From assembly GCF_016786355.1 (NCBI RefSeq), contig NZ_JADWYX010000003.1, positions 1 to 64,000 of the forward strand: a stretch of DNA of 64,000 bases, written 5' to 3'. Below are positions 42,532 to 50,573 of the stretch, piece by piece (position 1 is the first letter of the stretch; each line of letters opens with the position of its first letter). The notes under the pieces were generated by a model. It ran no database searches and was not told the origin of the DNA. It saw nothing but the letters and a program-made list of their open reading frames with translations. Both the position numbers and the translations under genes were made by a program. Source of the stretch: Frankia sp. AgB1.9. Lineage in GTDB: Bacteria; Actinomycetota; Actinomycetes; Frankiales; Frankiaceae.

Positions 42532-43125
42532 ATGCCGATGACCCCGATCAACATCCGGCCCGACCTCAGCGCTGACCCCTGGTCCGACCTGCAGCCCGCC
42601 ACGCTGACGCGCGGCACGCTGACGCGCATCGGCCTACTCCGCCACGGCCCGACCGGCGGCCGCGCCACCGTCGGCATGGTCATCGAGACGGACGAGAGCC
42701 AGGTCATCATCGCCGAGACCACCTGGCGCCTACTCCGCGGCGCCGTCCGCGTCCTAGCCGCCAGGCCGGTCGCCGCGGAGGAACACGATGACGGCGAAGC
42801 GTTCCGGACCACGATGCACGCCGCGGCAGCGTCCACACCGCCGCGTCGCGGCCCGTCAGCGGTCCCCGACGACCACCTTCTCGACGGCCTTGGCGACCTG
42901 GCGCTCGCGCTCGGCGGCTCGCCGAGCTCCTGGACATACAACGCCCTCCTGCTGATCAAGAAATCCGACCTGGAACGCCGCGGCTGGCTCGCGGCCGCGA
43001 TGCCCGACCTCGTCGCCGCCGTCACGATCTGGGAAGCCATCCACCCAACCCTGACCGCCGGCCAACTGCTCGAGCTACTGAAGACAGCCGGCGACATCGT
43101 CGACGAGAACGGTGGACGGTCTTGA
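42532..43125 (+). CDS. hypothetical phage protein
   Basis: A 197-residue protein. The first part is beta-rich (IGLLRHGPTGGRATVGMVIE; VIIAETTWRLLRGAVRVLAA). The second is helical (LLIKKSDLERRGWLAAAMPD; GQLLELLKTAGDIVDENG). No family recognised. Confidence 0.5.
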   Translation: MPMTPINIRPDLSADPWSDLQPATLTRGTLTRIGLLRHGPTGGRATVGMVIETDESQVIIAETTWRLLRGAVRVLAARPVAAEEHDDGEAFRTTMHAAAASTPPRRGPSAVPDDHLLDGLGDLALALGGSPSSWTYNALLLIKKSDLERRGWLAAAMPDLVAAVTIWEAIHPTLTAGQLLELLKTAGDIVDENGGRS

Positions 43126-43316
43126 TCGCGACGTGTACGAACCACCCCGAGGTCACCTCGACGCACACTGCCGCGATGCCCACCGCGACCAAGCAGGCGG
43201 ACGGTAGCTACACGGGGCCGATACCGCTCTGCGGGCCATGCGCGGACCGAGTCGGGACGATCGGCTTCACGGTCACGGCCGAGCCGCCGGCACCAGCGGG
43301 CGGCCGGCGCCCATGA
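43122..43316 (+). CDS. small Cys-containing phage protein
   Basis: A 64-residue frame from a TTG that overlaps the preceding stop. IATCTNHPEVTSTHTAAM and PIPLCGPCADRVGTIGFTV suggest one zinc site. The TTG start is the weakest part. Confidence 0.45.
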   Translation: MIATCTNHPEVTSTHTAAMPTATKQADGSYTGPIPLCGPCADRVGTIGFTVTAEPPAPAGGRRP

Positions 43317-43732
43317 CCGACGCGCTGCCAAGCGACCACGAGGACGTCCTTGCCTGCGCCGACCTCTGCGGCCGCGCCGGCGCCCGTTCCTTCACCATGG
43401 GCTACCTACGCGACGACCCGGCCGATCCCGGCTGGTGGGCGCACGCGCAATACCGAGGCGCGCGGATCAGCGTCGAGGGACACGCCACCGCGGAAGCCGC
43501 CGCCCTGGCGCTGGCTACCCGCGTGCTGACGGGCGCGAAGTGCCGGTGCGGCAGGCTTGTCGCCCTCGCGCCGGACGGCGCCCACGTCTTCGAGTCCACG
43601 CTGGTCACCGGCGAGCGGTGGGGCCCGAAACAGGCGAAGAAGGTCGGCCAATGCCTCTGGCGCCGCGCCGGCGCTCGGTGGGAGCCAGGCTGCGATGCTC
43701 CGCCCCTGGTGCTTGCAAAGGACCGCCGATGA
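43313..43732 (+). CDS. hypothetical phage protein with CxC motif
   Basis: A 139-residue protein, ATGA-coupled. DLCGRAGARSFTMGYLRDDP, YRGARISVEGHATAEAAALA and GAKCRCGRLVALAPDG match a recurring actinophage type of unknown function with a double-stranded-RNA-binding-like alpha-beta pattern. Confidence 0.55.
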   Translation: MTDALPSDHEDVLACADLCGRAGARSFTMGYLRDDPADPGWWAHAQYRGARISVEGHATAEAAALALATRVLTGAKCRCGRLVALAPDGAHVFESTLVTGERWGPKQAKKVGQCLWRRAGARWEPGCDAPPLVLAKDRR

Positions 43733-44064
43733 ACCATCACGCGACCGACGACATCGACGTCTATCGCGTCGCCCTCGGCCACGATCTCCACCGGCTCTGG
43801 TGCACTATCCGACACGGCCACCCCAGGATCGGCCGCCGGCGAGCCGCCCGAGCAAATCTCCGCCTCATCAGGCGTGACCTCTGCCGAGGGCCAAAATGGT
43901 GGGCCCTGTGGCAGGCCGAGTGGCCCGGCTGCCGCCGCGCCGTTCGCGGCCTTACCGCCCGCCATGCCTACTACCGGGCCCGACAGCGCCGTCGGCGCCC
44001 TGACCTCGGCGAGCAGTCGCGACACGGGCGCAACGTCGCAGGTCGGGGCAGTTCGGACGGATGA
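43729..44064 (+). CDS. basic hypothetical phage protein
   Basis: A 111-residue, very Arg-rich protein (RRRAARANLRLIRRDLCRGP; RHAYYRARQRRRRPDLGEQS). ATGA-coupled to the preceding gene. Its charge suggests nucleic acid binding. Confidence 0.45.
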   Translation: MNHHATDDIDVYRVALGHDLHRLWCTIRHGHPRIGRRRAARANLRLIRRDLCRGPKWWALWQAEWPGCRRAVRGLTARHAYYRARQRRRRPDLGEQSRHGRNVAGRGSSDG

Positions 44065-44071
44065 TGTCGGC

Positions 44072-45166
44072 ATGGCCGATGTGCACACCGCGGACGACTG
44101 GATCCGTGACCTGTGCCGCGAGATACCCGCCCTATATGCGGAGCTGGGCGCCGAGCTCGGTGCCCAGCTCGACGGCCCCGACCAGTCCACCCCGAAGAGC
44201 GCCGCGCCGTCGTGGTGTCTCACCCACGGCCAGGCGCACCCGGACGACCGCTGGGACTGGGAAGCGACGTACGAACCCGAGACCCAAAGCTGGACGGGCA
44301 CGAGGTGCCAGGCCCGACTTGGCTATGCCGACGCCGGCCACCTCATCGGTGCCACTGTCACCGCCACGCCGACCCGCGGCGAGCATGTCGCCCGGTCGGG
44401 CGCGCCCGGCTCAGGAGCACCCGACCACGCCTTGGTCTGGCTCGGCGCCCAGTCCGACCTATGGACCACGGTCGATGACCTCCTGATGCGGCTACGCGAG
44501 GCCCGCCAGCTGCCCCACCCGGAGTGCTCGCCCATGCCCGCCGGGAACAGCCCGAAGGAACTCGGACGCCGCTGCGGCCTAGTCCTTCCCCTGCTGGACG
44601 CGCTCTCGCAGGACCAGCGCCGGGCCCGATGGTTGACCATCGCGCTCGGCCGTCTCCGCGGCGCCCATGTCCGGGCGCTCGCCGCACTCGGGGAGATCGG
44701 ACCGACCCAGATCCTCGGCCTGTGCCCGGTCGTCCAGGAGCCATACCCGGGCGCGTGGGACGCGGCCGGCACGGTCGTCACCGCCTGGTGGGAGGACGGT
44801 CAGTGCCGGCGCTACGACTATGCCGCGTCGGTCGAGGCGGGCCAGGATTTGTGGGTCCGCTCGGTGCTGCGCGTGGACCCGCGGGCGGCGGTGGCGACCC
44901 GCGAGAGTGATGTGCGGTGCCCGGGCTGCGGCGTCCGCTGGTCCGGCGAGGACGGCCGGCGCCAGCTCGGCCGCCTCCTCGGCGGCCTCGGGCCGGACCC
45001 GGCGACGGCGGTGCAGATCGAGCGCTGGCATGGCATCCCCGCGTCCACTATTCGCAACTGGGTGTCGGAAGGCGCGCTCAGTGGTGATGGTCATCGGCCG
45101 ATGCGGTTCGCCGTGGCCGACGCGCTGGCCATCCGGGATAGGCGTCAGGGTGGCGTGACGGCCTGA
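44072..45166 (+). CDS. hypothetical phage protein with zinc ribbon and helix-turn-helix
   Basis: A 364-residue protein. The N-terminal helix (TADDWIRDLCREIPALYAEL) and a region with QLPHPECSPMPAGNS precede a long helical core. At about residue 300 is DVRCPGCGVRWSGEDGRRQL (a zinc ribbon half) and at the end HGIPASTIRNWVSEGALSGD, a helix-turn-helix. It is the last rightward gene of the early block. Possibly a DNA-binding regulator of late transcription; inference only. Confidence 0.52.
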   Translation: MADVHTADDWIRDLCREIPALYAELGAELGAQLDGPDQSTPKSAAPSWCLTHGQAHPDDRWDWEATYEPETQSWTGTRCQARLGYADAGHLIGATVTATPTRGEHVARSGAPGSGAPDHALVWLGAQSDLWTTVDDLLMRLREARQLPHPECSPMPAGNSPKELGRRCGLVLPLLDALSQDQRRARWLTIALGRLRGAHVRALAALGEIGPTQILGLCPVVQEPYPGAWDAAGTVVTAWWEDGQCRRYDYAASVEAGQDLWVRSVLRVDPRAAVATRESDVRCPGCGVRWSGEDGRRQLGRLLGGLGPDPATAVQIERWHGIPASTIRNWVSEGALSGDGHRPMRFAVADALAIRDRRQGGVTA

Positions 45167-45246
45167 CCTGCGTGGACATATGCTTCGCCCAGGGTCGGTG
45201 AGCTGTGCGCATCCACCGCTTCTGAACACCAGCCCTGCGCTGCAGG

Positions 45247-45501
45247 TCATCGGCGGCGCCGACGGAACAGCGGGAAGGCGGCCGGGCCCTTCGGGCCCTC
45301 CGACACCGACCACTCGGCCAGCGCCCAGCCTTCATACTCGACGGCCTCGATGATCTCGGCCCAGTCGCCGACCGTTCCGGTCATGTCGCCGAGTCGCTGC
45401 GGCGTATTGAGCCGCACGATGAAGACCCAGCGATCTTCTTCGAGTGCCCGCCGAGCCTCGTCCGCTACCTTCTTGACCTTGACGTCTCGGATCATTCCCA
45501 T
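45247..45501 (-). CDS. small hypothetical protein on the opposite strand
   Basis: An 84-residue protein starting at ATG 45501. DVKVKKVADEARRALEEDRW is helical, then VFIVRLNTPQRLGDMTGTVG and EIIEAVEYEGWALAEWSVSE. It is a lone leftward gene between the early and late blocks, a common place for accessory genes in prophages. No family recognised. Confidence 0.6.
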   Translation of the reverse strand: MGMIRDVKVKKVADEARRALEEDRWVFIVRLNTPQRLGDMTGTVGDWAEIIEAVEYEGWALAEWSVSEGPKGPAAFPLFRRRRR

Positions 45502-45572
45502 GGCGCTGCCCCCATTGGTCAATCAATGCGGCAGGCAGCTTCCCACGGCGTGAATGTCCGTCGTTTCCGGGG

Positions 45573-45857
45573 GTGCGAATGGGCAGCCCAGGTGTCACTC
45601 ACCGTCGATACCGCAATGCGCGGGCGCAGGTGCTCGCCGAGTCCGACACCTGCCACCTGTGCGGCCATGCTGGCGCGGATGCCGCTGACCACCTGGTGCC
45701 GCGTAGCCGAGGCGGCGCCGTCGACGACCCGAACAACCTCGCGCCGATCCACGGCGTCGCCGGCTGCCCGACATGCGGACGCAAGTGCAACAGCGAGCGC
45801 GGCGCCAAGCCGCTGTCGGCGGTCCGTGTGCCGACCTCGATCGACTGGTACGCCTGA
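45573..45857 (+). CDS. phage HNH endonuclease
   Basis: A 94-residue protein (GTG 45573; ATG 45579 is also possible). CHLCGHAGADAADHLVPRSR, then DPNNLAPIHGVAGCPTCGRK, is a complete HNH fold with two CxxC pairs. Phages with HK97-type packaging usually place such a nuclease next to the terminase, where it assists DNA cleavage during packaging. It lies 325 bases upstream of the small terminase gene. Confidence 0.82.
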   Translation: MRMGSPGVTHRRYRNARAQVLAESDTCHLCGHAGADAADHLVPRSRGGAVDDPNNLAPIHGVAGCPTCGRKCNSERGAKPLSAVRVPTSIDWYA

Positions 45858-45910
45858 CCGGCCAGCCCGGTCCGGTCGATATTCCGGCCCGGCCCATAGA
45901 AGGAGCCCCC

Positions 45911-46051
45911 GTGGACGAGACCCCTGCCTATGTATTCGACATCCTCGACGCCTTGAAGTCCGGCGAGCCACTGCACTTCCACGGTCACCAGGTGCCGGCC
46001 GATGTGCAGGCGTGGTGCGCGGCGAACCTCGAACCAGTCGAAGTCGACTGA
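45911..46051 (+). CDS. 46-residue hypothetical protein
   Basis: A frame from GTG 45911 with AAGGAG six bases upstream: VFDILDALKSGEPLHFHGHQ, then VPADVQAWCAANLEPVEVD. Directly followed by a terminator-like hairpin. Function unknown. Confidence 0.55.
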   Translation: MDETPAYVFDILDALKSGEPLHFHGHQVPADVQAWCAANLEPVEVD

Positions 46052-46052
46052 C

Positions 46053-46082
46053 CTCGGGCCCGGGCGGGCCGAGATTTTTTCT
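46053..46082 (+). terminator. rho-independent terminator before the late genes
   Basis: CTCGGGCCCG at 46053-46062 pairs with CGGGCCGAG at 46065-46073 with one bulged base, followed by ATTTTTTCT. This is a rare T run in such GC-rich DNA and separates the HNH block from the terminase genes. Confidence 0.72.
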
Positions 46083-46181
46083 GAGCGGGCCGGCCGGCGA
46101 CTCCGCGCCCACCTTCCATTTTTCTCTCCCCGCGCGGCGCGCGGGCACCCGACTAGAGGGTGACGCGCTGAGGGGGTGGCC

Positions 46182-46700
46182 ATGGCCGAGCCGGAAGCGG
46201 CGCCGACAGGCGCGCGGGTCGCGGCGGTCGACTTCGTCGCGCGGGCCCGGGCGGCGCGGCTGGCGGCGGGCCGGTCGCAGTCGCAGTTCGCCCGCCAGCT
46301 CGTCGCGGCCGGCCTGGACGCATGGCGGCAACAGACCGTCGGCAAGGTCGAGTCCGGGCAGCGGGAGCTCACCCTCGCCGAGGGCTACGCCATCGCCGAG
46401 CTCCTCGACGTGCCGCTCGTCGAGGCGGCCGCCGGCGGCGCCGTGGCGACGGCGAGGCCGGTGGGCGGGTCGCCGGTCGTCGAGGCGGTCGAGTCGGACC
46501 TGGAGGCGCTCGGCGACCTGGTCGGTATCGAGCCGTCGCTGGCGGCGGTCGCCCTGGCGCTCGCCCGCCAGATGGACGCCCCTGACGGGGGCACCTCGCT
46601 GCCATCGCTCGCCCGGGAGCTGCGCGCGGTGCTCGCCGAGCTGGCCAGCGGCCGGCAAGGTGACGACGAGGACGATGACGACCTCGCCGCGCCGGACTGA
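46182..46700 (+). CDS. terminase small subunit
   Basis: A 172-residue protein (ATG 46182; GTG 46176 possible). The N-terminal part is helix-turn-helix-like (RLAAGRSQSQFARQLVAAGL ... VESGQRELTLAEGYAIAEL), as expected for a DNA-recognition subunit. The C-terminus has the TSLPSLARELRAVLAELASG helix typical of actinophage small terminases, then an acidic tail. It overlaps the large subunit by 26 bases. Confidence 0.72.
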   Translation: MAEPEAAPTGARVAAVDFVARARAARLAAGRSQSQFARQLVAAGLDAWRQQTVGKVESGQRELTLAEGYAIAELLDVPLVEAAAGGAVATARPVGGSPVVEAVESDLEALGDLVGIEPSLAAVALALARQMDAPDGGTSLPSLARELRAVLAELASGRQGDDEDDDDLAAPD

Positions 46701-48246
46701 CGGGACTGCCTGGGAACGTCCGCCGGAGCTCGCCGCCCAGCTTCAGGAGCTGTACGGGCTGGCGTGCCCGCCGCTGTGGGGGATGCCGCGGCGCCTGGAC
46801 CGGCCGACGCTCGGTGGCAAGGCCGCGAAGGTGATGACCCGGCTCGGTTATCCGCCGATGCCCTGGCAGCGCTACACCCTCGACGTCGCGCTCGAAATCG
46901 ACCCGGCGACCGGGCTCCTGGCGTACCGCAACGTCGGGCTGTCCGTAATGCGCCAGCAGGGCAAGACTCAGGAGCTGCTGGGCGTGAAGGTGCACCGGGC
47001 CGCGGCTTGGCGGCGCCAGCGCGTCATCTACGCGGCGCAGACGCGGTCGATGGCCCGCGAGCGCCTGCAGGACGAGTGGCTCCCGGTACTGGACTCCAGC
47101 CAGCTGCGGGGCCGCTACCGGCCGCGCCTCGCGAACGGCAACGAGGCGATCATCTGGCAGGCGACCCGGTCGAAGATCGGGATCACGGCGAACACCGAGG
47201 AAGCGGGACACGGGCCGCCGCTGGACCTCGGCGTGATCGACGAGGCGTTCGCTCACCAGGACGCGCGCCTGGAGCAGGCCATGTCGCCGGCGATGCTGAC
47301 CCGGCCGAACGCCCAGCTGTGGTGGGCCTCGGCCGGCGGCACCGAGAAATCGGTCTGGCTGAACGGCAAACGTGAGACCGGCCGGGCGCTCGTCGAGGCG
47401 CTCTGGCGCGGCGGCCTGGACCACGCCAGCTGGCCGCGTACGGCCTACTTCGAGTGGTACGCGCCCGACGATTTGCCCCGGGACGATCCGGCGACCTGGC
47501 GCGGCTGCATGCCGGCGCTCGGCTACACGGTCACCGAGGACGTCATCCGCGGCGAGCTGGAGAAGTTCGCCGGCCAGCCCGGCGAGTTCGACCGGGCCTA
47601 CCTGAACCGGACCCGCAAGGCCGAGCCGGCCGCGGACCTGAACATCCCGACCGCGGAGTGGACGCGCTGCGTCGACCGGGCGTCCAAGCCCGGCACGGAC
47701 ATCGCGATCGCGATCGACGTCTCGCCGCGGCGGGACTGGGCGTCGATCGGCGCGGCCGCGCTGCGCCCCGACGGCAAGGTCCATCTGGAGCTCGTCGACC
47801 GGCGGTCGGGTACCGACTGGATCGTGCCGGCCGCGCTGCGGATCGCCGAGCGGCGCGACGTCGTCACGGTCGCCGTCGACCGGATCGGTCCGGCCGGCGC
47901 GCTGCTGGACGACCTGCGCCGCGCCGGGCTCACCGAGCCGGACGACCCGGCGCGGCCGCGGCGCGGTGAGCTGATCGTGCCCGGGACACGGGACGTCACC
48001 GCGGCCTGCGGCCAGTTCGCCGACGCGGTCCGCGCCGGCGACGTCGTGCACCTGGACCAGGGGCCGCTGACAGCGGCACTCAACGGCGCGCGCACGAGGC
48101 CGCTGGGCGACGCGTGGGCCTGGACTCGGCGGGCCGCGCAGGTCGATATCACGCCGCTGGTGACCGTGACCCTGGCCCGCTGGGCGCTTCTGACCCGGCT
48201 GCCCGCGCTCGTCGCGGACTATGACCCGCTGGACTCGATCTACTGA
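46675..48246 (+). CDS. terL: terminase large subunit
   Basis: A 523-residue packaging ATPase and nuclease, started at ATG 46675 inside the small-subunit gene. The Walker A variant is VGLSVMRQQGKTQELLG, Walker B is LDLGVIDEAFAHQD, and the nuclease domain starts at TDIAIAIDVSPRRDWASIGA with a later acidic residue in VVTVAVDRIG. PPMPWQRYTLDVALEIDP is the common N-terminal signature of HK97-type siphoviral terminases. It translocates phage DNA into the prohead through the portal. Confidence 0.93.
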   Translation: MTTSPRRTDGTAWERPPELAAQLQELYGLACPPLWGMPRRLDRPTLGGKAAKVMTRLGYPPMPWQRYTLDVALEIDPATGLLAYRNVGLSVMRQQGKTQELLGVKVHRAAAWRRQRVIYAAQTRSMARERLQDEWLPVLDSSQLRGRYRPRLANGNEAIIWQATRSKIGITANTEEAGHGPPLDLGVIDEAFAHQDARLEQAMSPAMLTRPNAQLWWASAGGTEKSVWLNGKRETGRALVEALWRGGLDHASWPRTAYFEWYAPDDLPRDDPATWRGCMPALGYTVTEDVIRGELEKFAGQPGEFDRAYLNRTRKAEPAADLNIPTAEWTRCVDRASKPGTDIAIAIDVSPRRDWASIGAAALRPDGKVHLELVDRRSGTDWIVPAALRIAERRDVVTVAVDRIGPAGALLDDLRRAGLTEPDDPARPRRGELIVPGTRDVTAACGQFADAVRAGDVVHLDQGPLTAALNGARTRPLGDAWAWTRRAAQVDITPLVTVTLARWALLTRLPALVADYDPLDSIY

Positions 48247-48258
48247 CGGGGGTGAGCG

Positions 48259-48417
48259 GTGCGCGAGGCCGTCACGACCGCGCTGGACGCGCTGGGTCTG
48301 CTGCTCGTTGCGGCCGGCGCCGGCGCGGCCGCCTGCTCGCTCGTCGGCCTGGGCGGCCTGGCCGCGAGCGGGGCCGTCGTCCTCGGCGGCTCGGCGCTGG
48401 CGGCGCGGCGCCGGTGA
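48259..48417 (+). CDS. small hydrophobic protein between terminase and portal
   Basis: A 52-residue protein from GTG 48259: LDALGLLLVAAGAGAAACSL, then VGLGGLAASGAVVLGGSALA; two membrane-like segments. Its stop overlaps the GTG of the portal gene. Similar tiny membrane ORFs occur at this place in other actinophages. Function unknown. Confidence 0.6.
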   Translation: MREAVTTALDALGLLLVAAGAGAAACSLVGLGGLAASGAVVLGGSALAARRR

Positions 48418-49595
48418 GCCTGTTCTGGCAGCGCGCCGACCCGGGCTGGCCCGGGGCCACCGCGGACCAGCTGATCCCCGTACGGCCCCAGATGGCCGCC
48501 GGCACGCCGGCGGTGACGCAGGAGTCGGCGCTGCGGCACTCCGCGGTCTGGTCCTGCCTGCGGCTGCGCGCGAACCTGATCTCGACGATGCCGATCGACC
48601 TGTACCGGCGGGTCGACGGCATCCAGGTCGAGGTCCCGAAACCACCGGTGCTGCTGCGCCCGGGCGGCGCCGAGGGCATGGGGATGCTGGAGTGGCTGTA
48701 CGCGAGCCAGTTCGACCTGGACCGGGGCGGGAACGCGTTCGGGCTGATCCTGGCCCGCGACGGGATGGGCTTCCCGGCGGTCATCGAGCTCGTCCCCCTG
48801 GCCGAGGTCACGGTCCGCCGCCGCGACGGGAAGGTGTCCTACAAGATCCACGGGACGGTGTACCAGCCGGGCGAGATCTGGCACGAGCGGCAGTACACCG
48901 TCGCCGGCCTGCCGTTCGGCCTGTCCCCGATCGCGTACGCGGCCTGGTCGATCGGGGAGTACCTCTCGATCCAGCAGTTCGCGCTCGACTGGTTCAAGAA
49001 CTCCGGCATCCCGTCCGCGCACCTGAAGAACACCGAGAAGACGCTCACCTCGACCCAGGCCGACGAGACGAAACGCCGGTTCAAGGCCGCGGTGCAGTCC
49101 CGCGAGGTGTTCGTCACCGGCCAGGACTGGGACTACGACATGATCCAGGCCGACAGCGCCGGCGCGGACTGGATCGACGCGAAACGAGCGACCGCCACCG
49201 AGATCGCCCGGTTCTTCGACGTCCCCGGCGACCTCATCGAGGCCGCCGTGTCCGGCACGTCGATGACCTACGCGAACATCACCCAGCGCAACCTGCAGTT
49301 CCTCACGATGAGCCTCGCCCCGGCGATCATCCGCCGCGAGGACGCGCTGTCGTCGCTGGTCCCGCGCCCGCGGTACGTGAAGCTCAAGACCGACGCGCTG
49401 CTGCGCATGGACCCCGCCACCCGCGCCACGATGATCAAAGCGCAGATCGACGCGCGGGTCCTCGCGCCATCGGAGGCGCGGGAGCTCGATGACCGCCAGC
49501 CGTTCACGGACGCCCAGCTCGCCGAGTTCGACCGGCTGTTCGGCAAGGGCGCCTCGCCGGCGCCGACCGCGGCCATCCCAGGAGGGAACCCATGA
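48414..49595 (+). CDS. HK97-type portal protein
   Basis: A 393-residue protein. VWSCLRLRANLISTMPIDLY, then LLRPGGAEGMGMLEWLYASQ, and LSIQQFALDWFKNSGIPSAH with a helical stem end (QDWDYDMIQADSAGADWIDA) are the conserved blocks of phage portal proteins. Twelve copies form the DNA channel at one vertex. GTG 48414 is chosen because it overlaps the preceding stop. Its end overlaps the protease start (ATGA). Confidence 0.92.
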   Translation: MSLFWQRADPGWPGATADQLIPVRPQMAAGTPAVTQESALRHSAVWSCLRLRANLISTMPIDLYRRVDGIQVEVPKPPVLLRPGGAEGMGMLEWLYASQFDLDRGGNAFGLILARDGMGFPAVIELVPLAEVTVRRRDGKVSYKIHGTVYQPGEIWHERQYTVAGLPFGLSPIAYAAWSIGEYLSIQQFALDWFKNSGIPSAHLKNTEKTLTSTQADETKRRFKAAVQSREVFVTGQDWDYDMIQADSAGADWIDAKRATATEIARFFDVPGDLIEAAVSGTSMTYANITQRNLQFLTMSLAPAIIRREDALSSLVPRPRYVKLKTDALLRMDPATRATMIKAQIDARVLAPSEARELDDRQPFTDAQLAEFDRLFGKGASPAPTAAIPGGNP

Positions 49596-50437
49596 GCGAG
49601 ATCGCCACCCTGCGCGCGCAGGCCGCCGCCGCCCGGGCGGCCGCCGGCGGCCAGCCGGGCGCCCTGCCGGCCGACCGGCCCGAGGCGGCCGAGGTCCGGT
49701 TCTCCGCGCAGCTGCGCGCCGAGGTCGTGCGCCGCGACGGGATGGACTGGTACCAGGTCGAGGGCTACGCGTCGGCGTTCGAGCGTGGCTACGAGATGTG
49801 GGACATGTTCGGCCCCTACACCGAGATCGTCTCCGCCGGCGCCGCCGACAAGACCCTCGAGGCGAACCCCGAGGTCGTGTTCCGCTTCAACCACGCCGGC
49901 ACGCCCATGGCGTCGACCCGCAACGGCCGCCTCGAGCTGTGGGCGGACGACACCGGCCTCGGCCAGCGGGCCTGGCTGAACCCGAAGCGCGCCGACGTGC
50001 AGCTCCTGGTCCAGGCCGTCGAGGACGCCGACGTCCGCGAACAGTCGTTCATGTTCCGGATCACGTCCGGCCGCTGGTCGCCGGACTACACCGAGTACCG
50101 CATCGACACGTTCGACCTCGAGCGCGGCGACGTCGGCCCGGTCACCTACGGCGCGAACCCGCACACCTCGGTCGCGGCCCGCTCCGGTGAGTTCCTCTCC
50201 CTGATCCCGTCGCTGCCGCCGCTGCTGGCCCGCGAGGCGATGGCCCGGCTGTCCGCCCGCGCGGACCTCGCCGCTGTCGCACCGTTGCAGACCGGGGGCA
50301 CGATCACCACGCCCGCGCTGGCCGATCATCTCGGTCCGCCGCCCTTCACCGCGCCGGCGCAGACGCCGCCGGCCAGCCGGGGCCGCTCCATCGCGATGGC
50401 CCGCACCCAGCTGCTCGTCGCCGCCTGGAACGACTGA
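49592..50437 (+). CDS. HK97-type prohead protease
   Basis: A 281-residue serine protease. After a 35-residue Ala-rich leader the fold begins at WYQVEGYASAFERGYEMWDM. The catalytic His is in VVFRFNHAGTPMAST and the Ser in VREQSFMFRI. It cleaves the scaffold (delta) region from the capsid protein during maturation. The last 60 residues are probably removed. Confidence 0.88.
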   Translation: MSEIATLRAQAAAARAAAGGQPGALPADRPEAAEVRFSAQLRAEVVRRDGMDWYQVEGYASAFERGYEMWDMFGPYTEIVSAGAADKTLEANPEVVFRFNHAGTPMASTRNGRLELWADDTGLGQRAWLNPKRADVQLLVQAVEDADVREQSFMFRITSGRWSPDYTEYRIDTFDLERGDVGPVTYGANPHTSVAARSGEFLSLIPSLPPLLAREAMARLSARADLAAVAPLQTGGTITTPALADHLGPPPFTAPAQTPPASRGRSIAMARTQLLVAAWND

Positions 50438-50573
50438 GCAGCCCGCTCCACCCGTCTCGTCGGTACCGCCGTCCGGCAGATCGCCCGGAGGCCCGACCCC
50501 GCCGCACCCGGCAGACCGCCCGGGGAACGCCGGGTCGCCGTCGCCCCATCCGATCCACCGGAAGGAGATCACC

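Noticed and set aside
45526..46674. Long upstream extension of the terminase frame
   Set aside because: It crosses the HNH gene, the terminator hairpin and the small terminase gene in another frame; the real start is ATG 46675.
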